This document shows positions 32,585 through 40,863 of a stretch of 45,105 nucleotides of DNA, piece by piece. The stretch covers positions 1 through 45,105 of the forward strand of contig CAJUTJ010000158.1 in NCBI GenBank assembly GCA_910589655.1. The letters run 5' to 3'. Below the pieces are notes generated by a model. The model did not search any database. It had not been told where the DNA came from and saw only the letters and a list, made by a program, of their open reading frames with translations. Made by a program: the position numbers and the translations under genes. Source of the DNA: an uncultured Acetatifactor sp. GTDB taxonomy: Bacteria; Bacillota; Clostridia; Lachnospirales; Lachnospiraceae. How positions within the stretch are numbered: position 1 is the stretch's first letter; each line of letters opens with the position of its first letter.

Positions 32585-32667
32585 TAGTCACTTTTATACC
32601 CACGCCGCCGCGAGGTGCGTTCACGCGCTTTTTGCGGTTTCTGTGCATACGTTGCTGGTGTGCTGAC
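32585..32667 (-). repeat. Family A partial copy A5, reverse orientation
   Basis: Read on the minus strand it has GTATGCACAGAAACCGC, then jumps to GCGCGTGAACGCACCTCGCGG and GTGGGTATAAAAGTGAC. Compared with 41562-41697 the middle part with the second arm of the GAAACCGC hairpin is missing. A further 28 bases like the family A opening hairpin lie at 32812-32839, also reversed. Confidence 0.5.
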
Positions 32668-32703
32668 CGTATTACATTTCGCTAAATATCTTACCTGAAT
32701 TTC

Positions 32704-32746
32704 CATCTGCAGCGTTAGATTCCCTTGACGCAGCCACCGCTGCGCC
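32704..32746 (+). repeat. Family B structured repeat, copy 2
   Basis: CATCTGC at 32704-32710 and hairpin CGCAGC-CACC-GCTGCG at 32729-32744, with the same 25-base offset as copy 1 at 24-66. It lies inside the space between A5 and its opening-hairpin fragment, so one element may have inserted into another. Confidence 0.5.
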
Positions 32747-32870
32747 TGCGTTTGTGGAGCAGCACTCTCAGAAAAATATTCTGCGGAGTTTTACCGGATA
32801 TGAACAGGTCGGTACCTTAGTCACGGAGTGAGCAGTAACGGGGAATATGAATTTGCCGGAGAATATCTTA

Positions 32871-32899
32871 TTGATGAAAAGATATCTTTGTGGTAGAAT
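32871..32899 (+). promoter_or_regulatory. Promoter of the yicC-remA-gmk-rpoZ operon
   Basis: TTGATG and TAGAAT (five of six) with 17-base spacing; transcription would start near 32906. The leader of about 110 bases before yicC contains no recognised riboswitch. Confidence 0.7.
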
Positions 32900-33014
32900 G
32901 GTACACGTGGCAGAGTTTTCCTGTCCGTATAAAGGTGTGCCGGAAAGTAAACCGGTTCCGGCAGCCAACGGTATTAAGCGAATACCCGCACAGGGGCGGG
33001 GCAGAGGTATGCTC

Positions 33015-33893
33015 ATGATAAAAAGTATGACTGGCTTCGGCAGATGTGAGATCGCCGATAATAACAGAAAGTTCACGGTGGAGATGAAATCGGTGAATCA
33101 TCGGTATCTGGATGTAAATATTAAGATGCCGAAGGCGCTGGGCTTTTTTGAATCTGCTGTCCGTGCAGAGCTCAAAAGCTATGTTTCCCGCGGAAAAGTG
33201 GATGTTTTCATTACTTATGAAGACCTTTCGGAAAGCCGTTCCACGGTGCATTATAACAAAGAAGTGGCGGCGGACTACTTAAAGTATTTGAGGCAGATGG
33301 CGTCGGATTTCGGGTTGGATGACGACATTCGTCTCTGTGCTTTGGCAAAATATCCCGAAGTGTTTACGATGGAGGAGGCCGAGGTAGATGAGGAAGAGCT
33401 CTGGAAAGAATTGCAGAAGGCAGTTGACGGAGCGGCAAAGCAGTTCGTGGATACCCGTATTGTGGAAGGCGGGCATCTGAAAGACGACCTTATACTTAAG
33501 CTGGACGGTATGCTGAAGCTGGTGGACTTTATTGCGGAGCGTTCCCCTAAAATGATAGAGGAATACCGGCAGAAGCTGGAAGACAGGGTGAGGGAGCTTC
33601 TGGCAGACGCCGCGGTGGATGAAGGCAGGCTGCTCACAGAGGTGACTATTTTTGCGGATAAGGTGTGTGTGGACGAGGAACTGGTAAGGCTCCGCAGTCA
33701 TATTGAAACCACCAAAGGAACGCTTTTGGAAGGCGGTTCCGTGGGCAGGAAGCTTGATTTTATCGCGCAGGAAATGAACCGTGAGGCAAACACCATTTTA
33801 TCCAAAGCAAACGATCTGGAAATATCCAACGGCGCCATTGAGTTAAAGACGGAGATTGAAAAGGTGCGGGAGCAGATCCAAAATATCGAATAA
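33015..33893 (+). CDS. yicC: YicC family endoribonuclease-like protein
   Basis: A 292-residue protein beginning MIKSMTGFGRCE, the family's near-invariant start, with VNHRYLDVNIKMP and the C-terminal DUF1732 segment (GRKLDFIAQEMNREANTILSKAND). YicC proteins are reported endoribonucleases with roles in RNA turnover. A longer in-frame extension to 32847 lacks homology and contains the promoter, so 33015 (after GAGG) is chosen. It leads the operon, as it does in many Firmicutes next to remA and gmk. Confidence 0.92.
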   Translation: MIKSMTGFGRCEIADNNRKFTVEMKSVNHRYLDVNIKMPKALGFFESAVRAELKSYVSRGKVDVFITYEDLSESRSTVHYNKEVAADYLKYLRQMASDFGLDDDIRLCALAKYPEVFTMEEAEVDEEELWKELQKAVDGAAKQFVDTRIVEGGHLKDDLILKLDGMLKLVDFIAERSPKMIEEYRQKLEDRVRELLADAAVDEGRLLTEVTIFADKVCVDEELVRLRSHIETTKGTLLEGGSVGRKLDFIAQEMNREANTILSKANDLEISNGAIELKTEIEKVREQIQNIE

Positions 33894-33985
33894 GCGGTCT
33901 CGGTATGAGGTGTCCGGGCGGCAGAAGTGCCTGTGTACCGGATTGGCTGCGTGATATTAATCGTGAGCGGAAACAGAGGTATCCT

Positions 33986-34252
33986 ATGCTGATTCATATC
34001 GGATTCGGGAATATTGTGAATACATCGAAAATTATTGCCATTGTCAGCCCCGAATCGGCGCCCATAAAGCGTCTGGTACAGAATGCGAAAGAGAAGGGGA
34101 TGGCAATTGACGCCACGCAGGGCCGCAAGACCAAGTCCGTACTGGTCATGGAGAACAGTCAGGTGGTCTTGTCCGCGTTGCTGCCGGAAACCATTGCCGG
34201 CCGTGTCCATCTGGGGCAGGAGACGGAGAATCCGGAAGGCGAATTATTATAA
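33986..34252 (+). CDS. remA: RemA/DUF370 family regulatory protein
   Basis: An 88-residue DUF370 protein: LIHIGFGNIVNTSKIIAIVSP, the SAPIKRLVQNAKEKG helix and DATQGRKTKSVLVMENSQVVLSAL. In Bacillus RemA is a DNA-binding activator of biofilm matrix and osmoprotection genes that forms a ring-like oligomer. The start at 33986 has AGAGGT five bases upstream; the longer frame to 33905 has no support. Its place between yicC and gmk is conserved. Confidence 0.92.
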   Translation: MLIHIGFGNIVNTSKIIAIVSPESAPIKRLVQNAKEKGMAIDATQGRKTKSVLVMENSQVVLSALLPETIAGRVHLGQETENPEGELL

Positions 34253-34307
34253 TGTTTCAGATAAACTTTCATTTATTAATACATTTTGTAATAAACGGAG
34301 ACAACTT

Positions 34308-34943
34308 ATGGAAAAAAAGGGAATACTAATCGTCATATCCGGTTTTTCGGGAGCCGGCAAGGGTACTCTTGTGAAGGCTTTGATTAAAAAGTATCATAAT
34401 TATGCTTTGTCCGTTTCCATGACAACCCGAAAGCCCAGAGAAGGGGAAAGGGACGGCGTGGAATACTTTTTTACCGACACGGAGGGGTTTGAGGAGACTA
34501 TCCGGCAGGGCGGGCTGATAGAATATGCGCAGTATTGCGGAAACTATTATGGTACGCCCAAAGATTATGTGGAGCGGCAGCTTCAGGCCGGCAACAATGT
34601 GATTCTGGAGATTGAGATTCAGGGCGCGCTGAAGATAAAGGAGAAGTTTCCCGAGAGTTTGTTGATATTCGTCACCCCGCCCGGAGCGGAGGAATTAAAG
34701 CGCAGGCTGGTGAGCAGAGGAACGGAGAGCGAGGAAGTGATTGCAAAGCGTCTTGCTCGTGCGTCCGAAGAATCGGAAGGCATTGAAGCTTATGATTATA
34801 TAGTGGTGAATGACGATCTGGGAACCTGTGTGGAGGAAGTGCATCAATTGGTGGAAGCTTCCCGCAGGGCGCCTGTCAGGCGAGAAGCATTTATAGAAGA
34901 AATCAGAAATCAATTAAAAGCGTTTGCGAAAGGAGCAGAATAA
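34308..34943 (+). CDS. gmk: Guanylate kinase
   Basis: A 211-residue kinase that phosphorylates GMP (and dGMP) to the diphosphate. The P-loop is GFSGAGKGT (residues 12-20), SVSMTTRKPREGERDGVEYFF binds GMP, and NVILEIEIQGALKIKE is the conserved core. CGGAG precedes ATG 34308; the open frame to 34083 overlaps remA in another frame. Its stop TAA overlaps the rpoZ start by one base. Confidence 0.95.
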   Translation: MEKKGILIVISGFSGAGKGTLVKALIKKYHNYALSVSMTTRKPREGERDGVEYFFTDTEGFEETIRQGGLIEYAQYCGNYYGTPKDYVERQLQAGNNVILEIEIQGALKIKEKFPESLLIFVTPPGAEELKRRLVSRGTESEEVIAKRLARASEESEGIEAYDYIVVNDDLGTCVEEVHQLVEASRRAPVRREAFIEEIRNQLKAFAKGAE

Positions 34944-35179
34944 TGTTACATCCGTCCTATTCCGATTTAATTAAGGTAGTAAACAGTGAGGTAGAGCCCG
35001 GTGAGGCGCCTGTGGTAAACAGCCGCTATTCCATCGTTATGGCGACCTCCAAGAGAGCAAGGCAGATCATTGCGGGTGAGGATCCGCTGGTGCCGTGCAA
35101 AGCGGGCAAAAAGCCTCTTTCCGTTGCGGTAGACGAACTGAATCAGGGAGCCATTAAAATTATAGGCGACGAAGAATAA
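34943..35179 (+). CDS. rpoZ: RNA polymerase omega subunit
   Basis: A 78-residue omega subunit: MLHPSYSDLIKVVN, SRYSIVMATSKRARQIIAG and KPLSVAVDELNQGAIKI. Omega helps fold and assemble the beta' subunit. AGGAG lies inside the end of gmk and the start shares one base with the gmk stop, indicating translational coupling. Confidence 0.93.
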   Translation: MLHPSYSDLIKVVNSEVEPGEAPVVNSRYSIVMATSKRARQIIAGEDPLVPCKAGKKPLSVAVDELNQGAIKIIGDEE

Positions 35180-35254
35180 GTAACCGGTCAAGAAATGCAG
35201 GCAGATGTTTTCGGAGATACTGTCGGTTTAGAGCATTTTCAAACACGTATCGGG

Positions 35255-35293
35255 AACTGTTCATAAATGAATTCTGCATTTATGGACAGTTTT
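35255..35293 (+). terminator. Terminator after rpoZ
   Basis: AACTGTTCATAAATG pairs with CATTTATGGACAGTT (one G·U) around a seven-base loop, followed by TTTTCT. It ends the yicC-remA-gmk-rpoZ operon. From 35294 to 35485 nothing recognisable is seen apart from a GC-rich stretch near 35345-35375. Confidence 0.75.
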
Positions 35294-35485
35294 CTATTTA
35301 CGGGAAGACTTCTGAGTGTGCTTGATAATGGATTTGTAATAAGGATGCTCCGCTGTCTGCGGCGGGGCGCTGCGTTTTAGAATGTGCTTGAAAATTACTT
35401 TTTCCGGCGGGCGCGTCAGACTTTGTGGGATGTAGACCGGGGGGAATGATTTTTCAGAAATGCTCTGAGACGGGAAAGGTTTTAT

Positions 35486-36814
35486 ATGAAAATATTATTT
35501 GTATCGCTGGGCTGTGACAAGAATCTGGCAGATACGGAAATGATGTTGGGAATACTCCGGGATCAAGGGTTTTCTTTTACGGATGACGAGACGGAAGCGG
35601 AAATCGTGATCGTGAATACCTGCTGCTTTATCGGAGACGCCAAGGAGGAAAGTATCAATGTCCTGCTGGAGATGGCAGAACTAAAGGACAGCGGCAGGCT
35701 GAAGGTATTGATAGCGGCAGGCTGTCTGGCTCAGCGCTACCGGGAAGAAATCCTTGAAGAAATCCCTCAAGTGGATGCCGTAGTGGGGACAATGGCCATG
35801 GAAGAGATCGGGGAGGCTTTGAAAGAGGTGCTGGCGGGAGAGCCGAGGAATCATTACCGTGATTTAAACGTTGCTCCTCCGGTGTATCGAAAGAGGATGC
35901 TTACAACGGGCGGCCATTATGCATATCTGAAAATTGCGGAAGGCTGCGGCAAGCATTGTACCTATTGTATCATTCCCAAGGTCAGGGGAGATTACAGAAG
36001 TATTCCCATGGAAGAGCTGGAGGCTCAGGCAGAATTTTTGGCAGAGCAGGGCGTAAAGGAGCTGATTTTGGTAGCGCAGGAGACGACTCTTTACGGGGCG
36101 GACATCTATGGGAAAAAGAGCCTTCCCGAGCTTCTCAGGAGACTGGCGCAGGTAAAAGGCATCTACTGGATCAGGCTTTTATACTGTTATCCCGAGGAGA
36201 TTACCGAAGAACTGATGGAAATCATCGCCGAAGAACCCAAGATATGCCATTATCTGGACATTCCCATCCAACATGCTTCCGATGCCGTGCTGAAACGCAT
36301 GGGCAGGCGGACTACGGAGGAGGAGCTGCGGGAGCGGATTTGCAGACTGCGGGAGCGGATTCCCGATATTTGTCTGAGAACCACGCTGATCAGCGGTTTT
36401 CCGGGGGAGACACAGGAGGATTTCGAGGAGCTTTACCGGTTTGTCAATGAAATGGAGTTTGACAGATTGGGGGTATTTCCGTATTCTCAGGAGGAAGATA
36501 CACCGGCCGCCGCAATGCCGGATCAGATAGAAGATTCCGTAAAGGAGGCACGCAGGGACGAATTGATGGAACTGCAGCAGGCCATTGCCTTCGAAAGGGC
36601 GGAGGATATGACCGGAAGGGTGCTCACTGTTATGGTGGAAGGCAAGGTGGCCGACGAGGATGTCTATGTCACCAGAACATACAGGGACGCGCCGAATGTG
36701 GACGGATATCTGTTTTTAAACACAACCGCAAATCTGATGACGGGAGATTTTGTAAAAGTCCTTGTCACGGATTCCAACGAATACGATTTGATAGGTGAGG
36801 TATATCATGGGTAA
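35486..36814 (+). CDS. rimO: Ribosomal protein S12 methylthiotransferase
   Basis: A 442-residue radical SAM enzyme that methylthiolates Asp of ribosomal protein S12. The N-terminal MTTase domain has Cys10 (FVSLGCDKN), Cys46 (VNTCCF) and a Cys in AAGCLAQRY for one 4Fe-4S cluster. The radical SAM motif is Cys154-x3-Cys158-x2-Cys161 (EGCGKHCTYC). A TRAM domain ends the protein (LTVMVEGKVADED to VKVLVTDSNEYDL). The SLGCDKN start favours RimO over MiaB. AAAGG precedes the ATG. It overlaps pgsA by eight bases. Confidence 0.95.
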   Translation: MKILFVSLGCDKNLADTEMMLGILRDQGFSFTDDETEAEIVIVNTCCFIGDAKEESINVLLEMAELKDSGRLKVLIAAGCLAQRYREEILEEIPQVDAVVGTMAMEEIGEALKEVLAGEPRNHYRDLNVAPPVYRKRMLTTGGHYAYLKIAEGCGKHCTYCIIPKVRGDYRSIPMEELEAQAEFLAEQGVKELILVAQETTLYGADIYGKKSLPELLRRLAQVKGIYWIRLLYCYPEEITEELMEIIAEEPKICHYLDIPIQHASDAVLKRMGRRTTEEELRERICRLRERIPDICLRTTLISGFPGETQEDFEELYRFVNEMEFDRLGVFPYSQEEDTPAAAMPDQIEDSVKEARRDELMELQQAIAFERAEDMTGRVLTVMVEGKVADEDVYVTRTYRDAPNVDGYLFLNTTANLMTGDFVKVLVTDSNEYDLIGEVYHG

Positions 36815-37412
36815 AATGAATCTGCCAAATAAATTGACAATCTTCCGGGTGGTATTGATTCTGCCCTTTGTGGTGCTGCTTTTGGGGAACTACCATGAAT
36901 GGGGCTGGTTTCAGGCCGTTTTCGGCGGTATTATGGAGTATACGGACTATATAGCGCTGGCCATATTTATAGTTGCCAGCCTTACGGATTTGGCCGACGG
37001 AAAGATCGCGCGGAAATATAATCTGGTAACAAATTTCGGGAAATTTATGGATCCGCTGGCGGATAAACTTTTGGTCTGCGCGGCGCTGATTGCGTTGACG
37101 GAGATGGGAAGGATTCCTTCATGGATCGTAATCATTATTATCAGCAGGGAATTTATTATCAGCGGGTTCCGGCTCATCGCTTCCGATAACAATGTGGTGA
37201 TCGCGGCCAGCTATTGGGGGAAATTCAAGACTACCTTCCAGATGGTAATGATCTGCCTGATGCTTGTAAATAATGAACATTTTCCCTCCGGCAGCGCGGC
37301 AGAACTGGCGCTTGTGACAAATATTGTTATGTGGATTGCGCTGGCGTTGACGGTTATTTCCCTGATAGATTATCTGGTGAAGAACAAGAATGTAATGAAG
37401 GAACAAGCGTGA
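36807..37412 (+). CDS. pgsA: CDP-diacylglycerol-glycerol-3-phosphate 3-phosphatidyltransferase
   Basis: A 201-residue membrane enzyme making phosphatidylglycerol phosphate. The CDP-alcohol phosphatidyltransferase motif is intact: Asp61, Asp64-Gly65, Ala68-Arg69, Gly78, Asp82 and Asp86 (DLADGKIARKYNLVTNFGKF then MDPLADK). About five to six helices. The start at 36807 follows AGGTGAGG and overlaps the end of rimO, a coupling common in Clostridia. Its stop codon TGA (37410-37412) lies at the first bases of repeat C7. Confidence 0.94.
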   Translation: MGKMNLPNKLTIFRVVLILPFVVLLLGNYHEWGWFQAVFGGIMEYTDYIALAIFIVASLTDLADGKIARKYNLVTNFGKFMDPLADKLLVCAALIALTEMGRIPSWIVIIIISREFIISGFRLIASDNNVVIAASYWGKFKTTFQMVMICLMLVNNEHFPSGSAAELALVTNIVMWIALALTVISLIDYLVKNKNVMKEQA

Positions 37413-37680
37413 AGGAAATTACTAAGCTCGAAAAGACCTCGCTAAGTAATTTCACGCTCTGCGGAGCAGAGGTTAGACTTGCGGCAATTCATTGATTGTT
37501 TGTGCCGTCTATGTCGGCATGACGGGAAGTGTGAACGGAATGAAGATTTTCTAAGTCATTCCAAGGAATGGCTTTACCATTCCTTTAAGAACGCAAGAAC
37601 AGCGTTCTCCTCGGCTCTGTATCAATTCATTAATTGTTTGTACCGCCTCAGGCGGTATGTGTGAAAGAAATAGATACTGT
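37408..37680 (+). repeat. Family C modular hairpin repeat, copy C7 (two units)
   Basis: It opens at the pgsA stop codon with GTGAAGGAAATTACTAAGC, pairing with GCTAAGTAATTTCAC; C3 and C8 have C and G where this copy has T and A, a compensatory pair. CTCTGC/GCAGAG follows, then GACTTGCGGCAATTCATTGA and the TGCCG/CGGCA tail (about 37485-37530). The second unit has AAGGAATGG/CCATTCCTT, GAACGC/GCGTTC with loop AAGAACA (37589-37607), and another tail with ACCGCC/GGCGGT (37620-37665). No gene was found between pgsA and cinA. Confidence 0.68.
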
Positions 37681-37729
37681 AAAATTAGAGAACACGCTGA
37701 TACGGGAACCGTAAGGAAGTGAGGAATGT

Positions 37730-38998
37730 ATGACAGTAGAATTCATCTGTGTGGGTACGGAGCTGTTGCTTGGAAACATCGTAAATACCAATGCCGCTTA
37801 TCTCTCCGAGAAGTGTGCGGGGCTTGGTCTTTCCTGTTATTTTCAGACCGTGGTGGGAGACAATGCGCAGCGGCTTGCCATGGTGCTGAAGACGGCAATG
37901 GAGCGCTCGGACATTGTAATCCTGTCCGGCGGTCTGGGTCCCACGGAGGACGACCTGACAAAGGAAGTGGCGGCGGAGGTATGCGGCAGGAAGCTGCTTA
38001 TGCATGAATCCAGCAGAAAGAGCATTGCCCGCTTCTTCGAAGAGCGCGGCATGGTTCCCACGGAAAATAATTGGAAACAGGCTATGATGCCCGAGGATGC
38101 CGTAATTTTAGAGAATCATAACGGAACGGCTCCCGGCGCCATCATTGAGACGGAGACGGCAAGAGTGATTCTTCTGCCGGGGCCGCCAAATGAGCTGTAT
38201 CCTTTGTTTGAAGAAAGCGTAGAACCCTATTTGAGAGGCCTGACGCCTCAGGTTATCTGTTCCCAGACCGTGAAAATCTGTGGTTTGGGCGAGAGCAAGG
38301 TGGAGACCATGGTGAAGGACTTGATTGACGGACAGACCAATCCCACCATTGCCACTTATGCCAAGACGGGTGAGGTTCACATCCGTGTGACTGCAGCGGC
38401 GGAGGACACCAAGGCGGCAAATAAATGCATCAAACCCATGGTCAAGGAGCTGAAAGCACGTTTCGGCAATGACATTTACACTACCGAAGAGGATGTGACC
38501 CTTGAAAAAGCGGTGACGGATCTGTTGCTTGCAAACGATTTGTCGCTGACCTGCGCGGAATCCTGTACGGGAGGGCTTTTGTCCGGCAGGCTTGTGAATG
38601 TTCCCGGAGTGTCCGAGGTCTATAAATCAGGCTATATTACTTACTCCAATAAAGCAAAGCGGAAGCTGCTGGGTGTGAAGAAGGCAACATTGCAGAAGTA
38701 CGGCGCCGTCAGTGCGCAGGTTGCGGAGGAGATGGCAAAGGGCGCCGCTCTGTTTGCGAAGACGGACGTATCCGTGGCCGTAACCGGAATCGCGGGACCC
38801 GACGGAGGAACGGAGGAGAAGCCGGTGGGGCTAGTGTATATCGCCTGCTGCGTAAAAGGCAAGACAACCGTGAAGAAATATCAATTCGGCGGAAACCGCA
38901 GCAAGGTGAGAGAATCTGCCGTTTCTGCGGCATTGTCCCTGATGCGGGGATGTATGCTGGAATATTTCAGTAAGGTAACTTTCGGGAAAAAGGATTAA
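37730..38998 (+). CDS. cinA: CinA family competence/damage-inducible protein
   Basis: A 422-residue two-domain protein. The N-terminal MoCF-like domain (about 1-165) has FICVGTELLLGNIVNTNA and ILSGGLGPTEDDLTKE; the C-terminal domain (about 255-415) has LTCAESCTGGLLSGRLVNVPGVS and VTGIAGPDGGTEEKPVGLVY, the nicotinamide mononucleotide deamidase type. CinA is linked to competence and NAD recycling and is classically encoded before recA, as here, though 740 bases of repeats and regulatory sequence intervene. GTGAGGA precedes the ATG. Confidence 0.94.
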   Translation: MTVEFICVGTELLLGNIVNTNAAYLSEKCAGLGLSCYFQTVVGDNAQRLAMVLKTAMERSDIVILSGGLGPTEDDLTKEVAAEVCGRKLLMHESSRKSIARFFEERGMVPTENNWKQAMMPEDAVILENHNGTAPGAIIETETARVILLPGPPNELYPLFEESVEPYLRGLTPQVICSQTVKICGLGESKVETMVKDLIDGQTNPTIATYAKTGEVHIRVTAAAEDTKAANKCIKPMVKELKARFGNDIYTTEEDVTLEKAVTDLLLANDLSLTCAESCTGGLLSGRLVNVPGVSEVYKSGYITYSNKAKRKLLGVKKATLQKYGAVSAQVAEEMAKGAALFAKTDVSVAVTGIAGPDGGTEEKPVGLVYIACCVKGKTTVKKYQFGGNRSKVRESAVSAALSLMRGCMLEYFSKVTFGKKD

Positions 38999-39282
38999 GG
39001 GCAGCGTTTCGTGCGTTTATGCCTCCAATAGATCTATTTGATTTTATGCGGTAACTATGGACAAAAGCTTTGAAGCGGGTCATGCTCCTGTATGGTGTCA
39101 TTCTTCTTTTGGTTCAATGGCTACCGCATTTTTGTCTGCGCAAATGATTCCTTTCGATCTGTTTTATCATTTATAATCCATTTGATAACGGGCAGCTGCG
39201 AATGATCGGCTGCCTGCCAATCACAACTAATGAGGACACATCTGTTCGATTCTTATGCGGCTTTGCAAACCGCAAGCAAGGT
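38999..39282. other. Intergenic region without a recognised gene
   Basis: Two small hairpins are visible, GGCAGC/GCTGCC (about 39192-39215) and TGCGG/CCGCA (about 39256-39275). On the minus strand short frames such as GIICADKNAVAIEPKEE look protein-like but are interrupted by stops and shifts, so this could be a decayed gene. Confidence in any function is low. Confidence 0.35.
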
Positions 39283-39408
39283 TACTGTTTACTCCGCGAC
39301 CAGTAACGCCTGCACAGAAACCGTAAAACAGCGGTTTCGCGCAGGCTGCCCTCGGGTTTGTCACGCAAAAAACGCCTCGCGGTGGCATGGGTGTGAAAAG
39401 TAACCAAG
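39283..39408 (+). repeat. Family A structured repeat, copy A3
   Basis: It opens with GTTACTG/CAGTAAC and contains GAAACCGT/GCGGTTTC with loop AAAACA (39317-39338). Compared with A1 and A2 the second stem has C:G in place of T:A, a compensatory change. It ends in GTGTGAAAAGTAACC, whose AGTAAC can pair with the opening GTTACT. The CACGC/GCGTG hairpin of the other copies is shortened here. From 39409 to 39660 no gene or clear structure was seen. Confidence 0.7.
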
Positions 39409-39666
39409 CAAGAAAAAATGGGGAAACTCAAAAGTATTAATACTTGCGGGAAATTATTTTGTATGTTACACTTTACGTGTCTGATACTTCGTATGATATT
39501 GGCTCAGTCCAGAGCAGGCGCTGCCCGTGAAGCGCCGTCATAATATTCCGGCATATCGCCACAGGTTTCAGCAGAAAAATTGAAAAATGGGGGTGGGATG
39601 CTTTGAGGGAGTTTTAAGGTACATAAAGCGTGCTATATTAAAATTGTTAAACACAAAAAATAAAGA

Positions 39667-39695
39667 TTGACAAAATAGAACAAATGTTTTATTCT
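39667..39695 (+). promoter_or_regulatory. recA promoter
   Basis: A perfect TTGACA (39667-39672) and TATTCT (39690-39695) with 17-base spacing. One LexA box fills the spacer and another lies just past the expected start point, so repression by LexA is expected. Confidence 0.72.
39678..39689 (+). promoter_or_regulatory. LexA (SOS) box 1
   Basis: GAACAAATGTTT fits the Firmicutes LexA consensus GAAC-N4-GTTC except the last base, and lies between the -35 and -10. Confidence 0.65.
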
Positions 39696-39707
39696 AATAT
39701 CAATTTA

Positions 39708-39719
39708 GAACGTTTGTTC
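39708..39719 (+). promoter_or_regulatory. LexA (SOS) box 2
   Basis: GAACGTTTGTTC is an exact GAAC-N4-GTTC match, 30 bases (about three helical turns) after box 1 and 20 bases before the recA start. Confidence 0.82.
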
Positions 39720-39738
39720 CTGAAAAAGGAGAGAAAAA

Positions 39739-40863
39739 ATGGAAAAAGATGAAAGATTAAAAGCATTGGATGCGGCAATCAGCCAGATCGAGAAACAATA
39801 CGGCAAGGGTGCGGTGATGAAGCTGGGAGATCCTGCCAACCAGATGAACGTAGAGACTATTCCTACCGGCTCCCTGAGCCTTGATATTGCTTTGGGACTG
39901 GGCGGTATTCCCAAGGGAAGAATTGTTGAAATATATGGACCGGAATCCAGCGGTAAGACCACTGTCACTTTGCACATGATAGCGGAAGTGCAGAAGAGGG
40001 GCGGCATTGCGGGATTTATTGATGCGGAGCACGCGCTTGATCCCGTATATGCCAAGAATATCGGTGTGGACATTGACAATCTGTACATTTCACAGCCTGA
40101 CAACGGCGAACAGGCATTGGAAATTACCGAGACAATGGTTCGTTCCGGCGCTATAGATATTGTGGTGGTGGATTCCGTTGCGGCTCTGGTTCCCAAGGCG
40201 GAAATCGATGGTGATATGGGAGATTCCCATGTGGGGCTTCAGGCACGTTTGATGTCTCAGGCGCTGCGCAAGCTGACTGCCGTTATCAGTAAATCCAACT
40301 GTACCGTTGTGTTTATTAACCAGCTGCGTGAGAAGGTGGGCGTCATGTTTGGCAATCCAGAGACGACTACCGGCGGCCGCGCACTGAAATTCTATTCCTC
40401 CGTGCGTATGGATGTGCGCCGTATTGAGTCTTTAAAGCAAGGCGGAGAGGTGATCGGTAACAGAACCCGTGTGAAAGTTGTAAAGAACAAGATTGCACCG
40501 CCCTTTAAGGAAGCGGAATTTGACATTATGTTCGGCGAGGGGATTTCGAAAGAGGGCGATATTCTGGATCTTGCCGCTCAGATTGATGTGGTGGTAAAAT
40601 CCGGCGCATGGTATGCCTATGACGGGAATAAGATCGGACAGGGACGTGAAAACGCAAAACAGTTTTTGAGGGATAACCCTGAAATCTGTAAAGCAATCAG
40701 TGAAAAAGTGCGAGTTCATTACGGATTCGGAGAACTGCCGGAAGCGGGAGGAGCCGTTCCGGAGCAGAAAAAGGATAAGGACACGGCGAAAGAGAAGAAG
40801 TCCTCCAAAGCAGGATCGGAAGCTAAAACCGGTACGGAAGCCAAAGCAGGAGCGGAAGCGTGA
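39739..40863 (+). CDS. recA: Recombinase A
   Basis: A 374-residue RecA: strand exchange in homologous recombination and activation of LexA self-cleavage. Walker A is GPESSGKTT (67-75), Walker B IVVVDSVAALVP, loop L2 NQLREKVGVMFGNPETTTGG. The core ends near residue 335; the tail is a Lys/Ala/Glu-rich extension with near-repeats of six residues (AGSEAK, TGTEAK, AGAEA). AAAGGAGAG precedes the ATG. The recX start overlaps the stop by four bases. Confidence 0.98.
   Translation: MEKDERLKALDAAISQIEKQYGKGAVMKLGDPANQMNVETIPTGSLSLDIALGLGGIPKGRIVEIYGPESSGKTTVTLHMIAEVQKRGGIAGFIDAEHALDPVYAKNIGVDIDNLYISQPDNGEQALEITETMVRSGAIDIVVVDSVAALVPKAEIDGDMGDSHVGLQARLMSQALRKLTAVISKSNCTVVFINQLREKVGVMFGNPETTTGGRALKFYSSVRMDVRRIESLKQGGEVIGNRTRVKVVKNKIAPPFKEAEFDIMFGEGISKEGDILDLAAQIDVVVKSGAWYAYDGNKIGQGRENAKQFLRDNPEICKAISEKVRVHYGFGELPEAGGAVPEQKKDKDTAKEKKSSKAGSEAKTGTEAKAGAEA

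Noticed and set aside
37408..37680. Degenerate CRISPR or tRNA-like structure in the hairpin clusters
   Set aside because: Repeat spacing is irregular, the variable parts are self-complementary stems rather than spacers, and no tRNA cloverleaf with CCA-type arms can be drawn.
39090..39240. Small minus-strand protein gene between cinA and recA
   Set aside because: Protein-like pieces occur in different frames with stops between them and no ribosome site; at best a decayed fragment.
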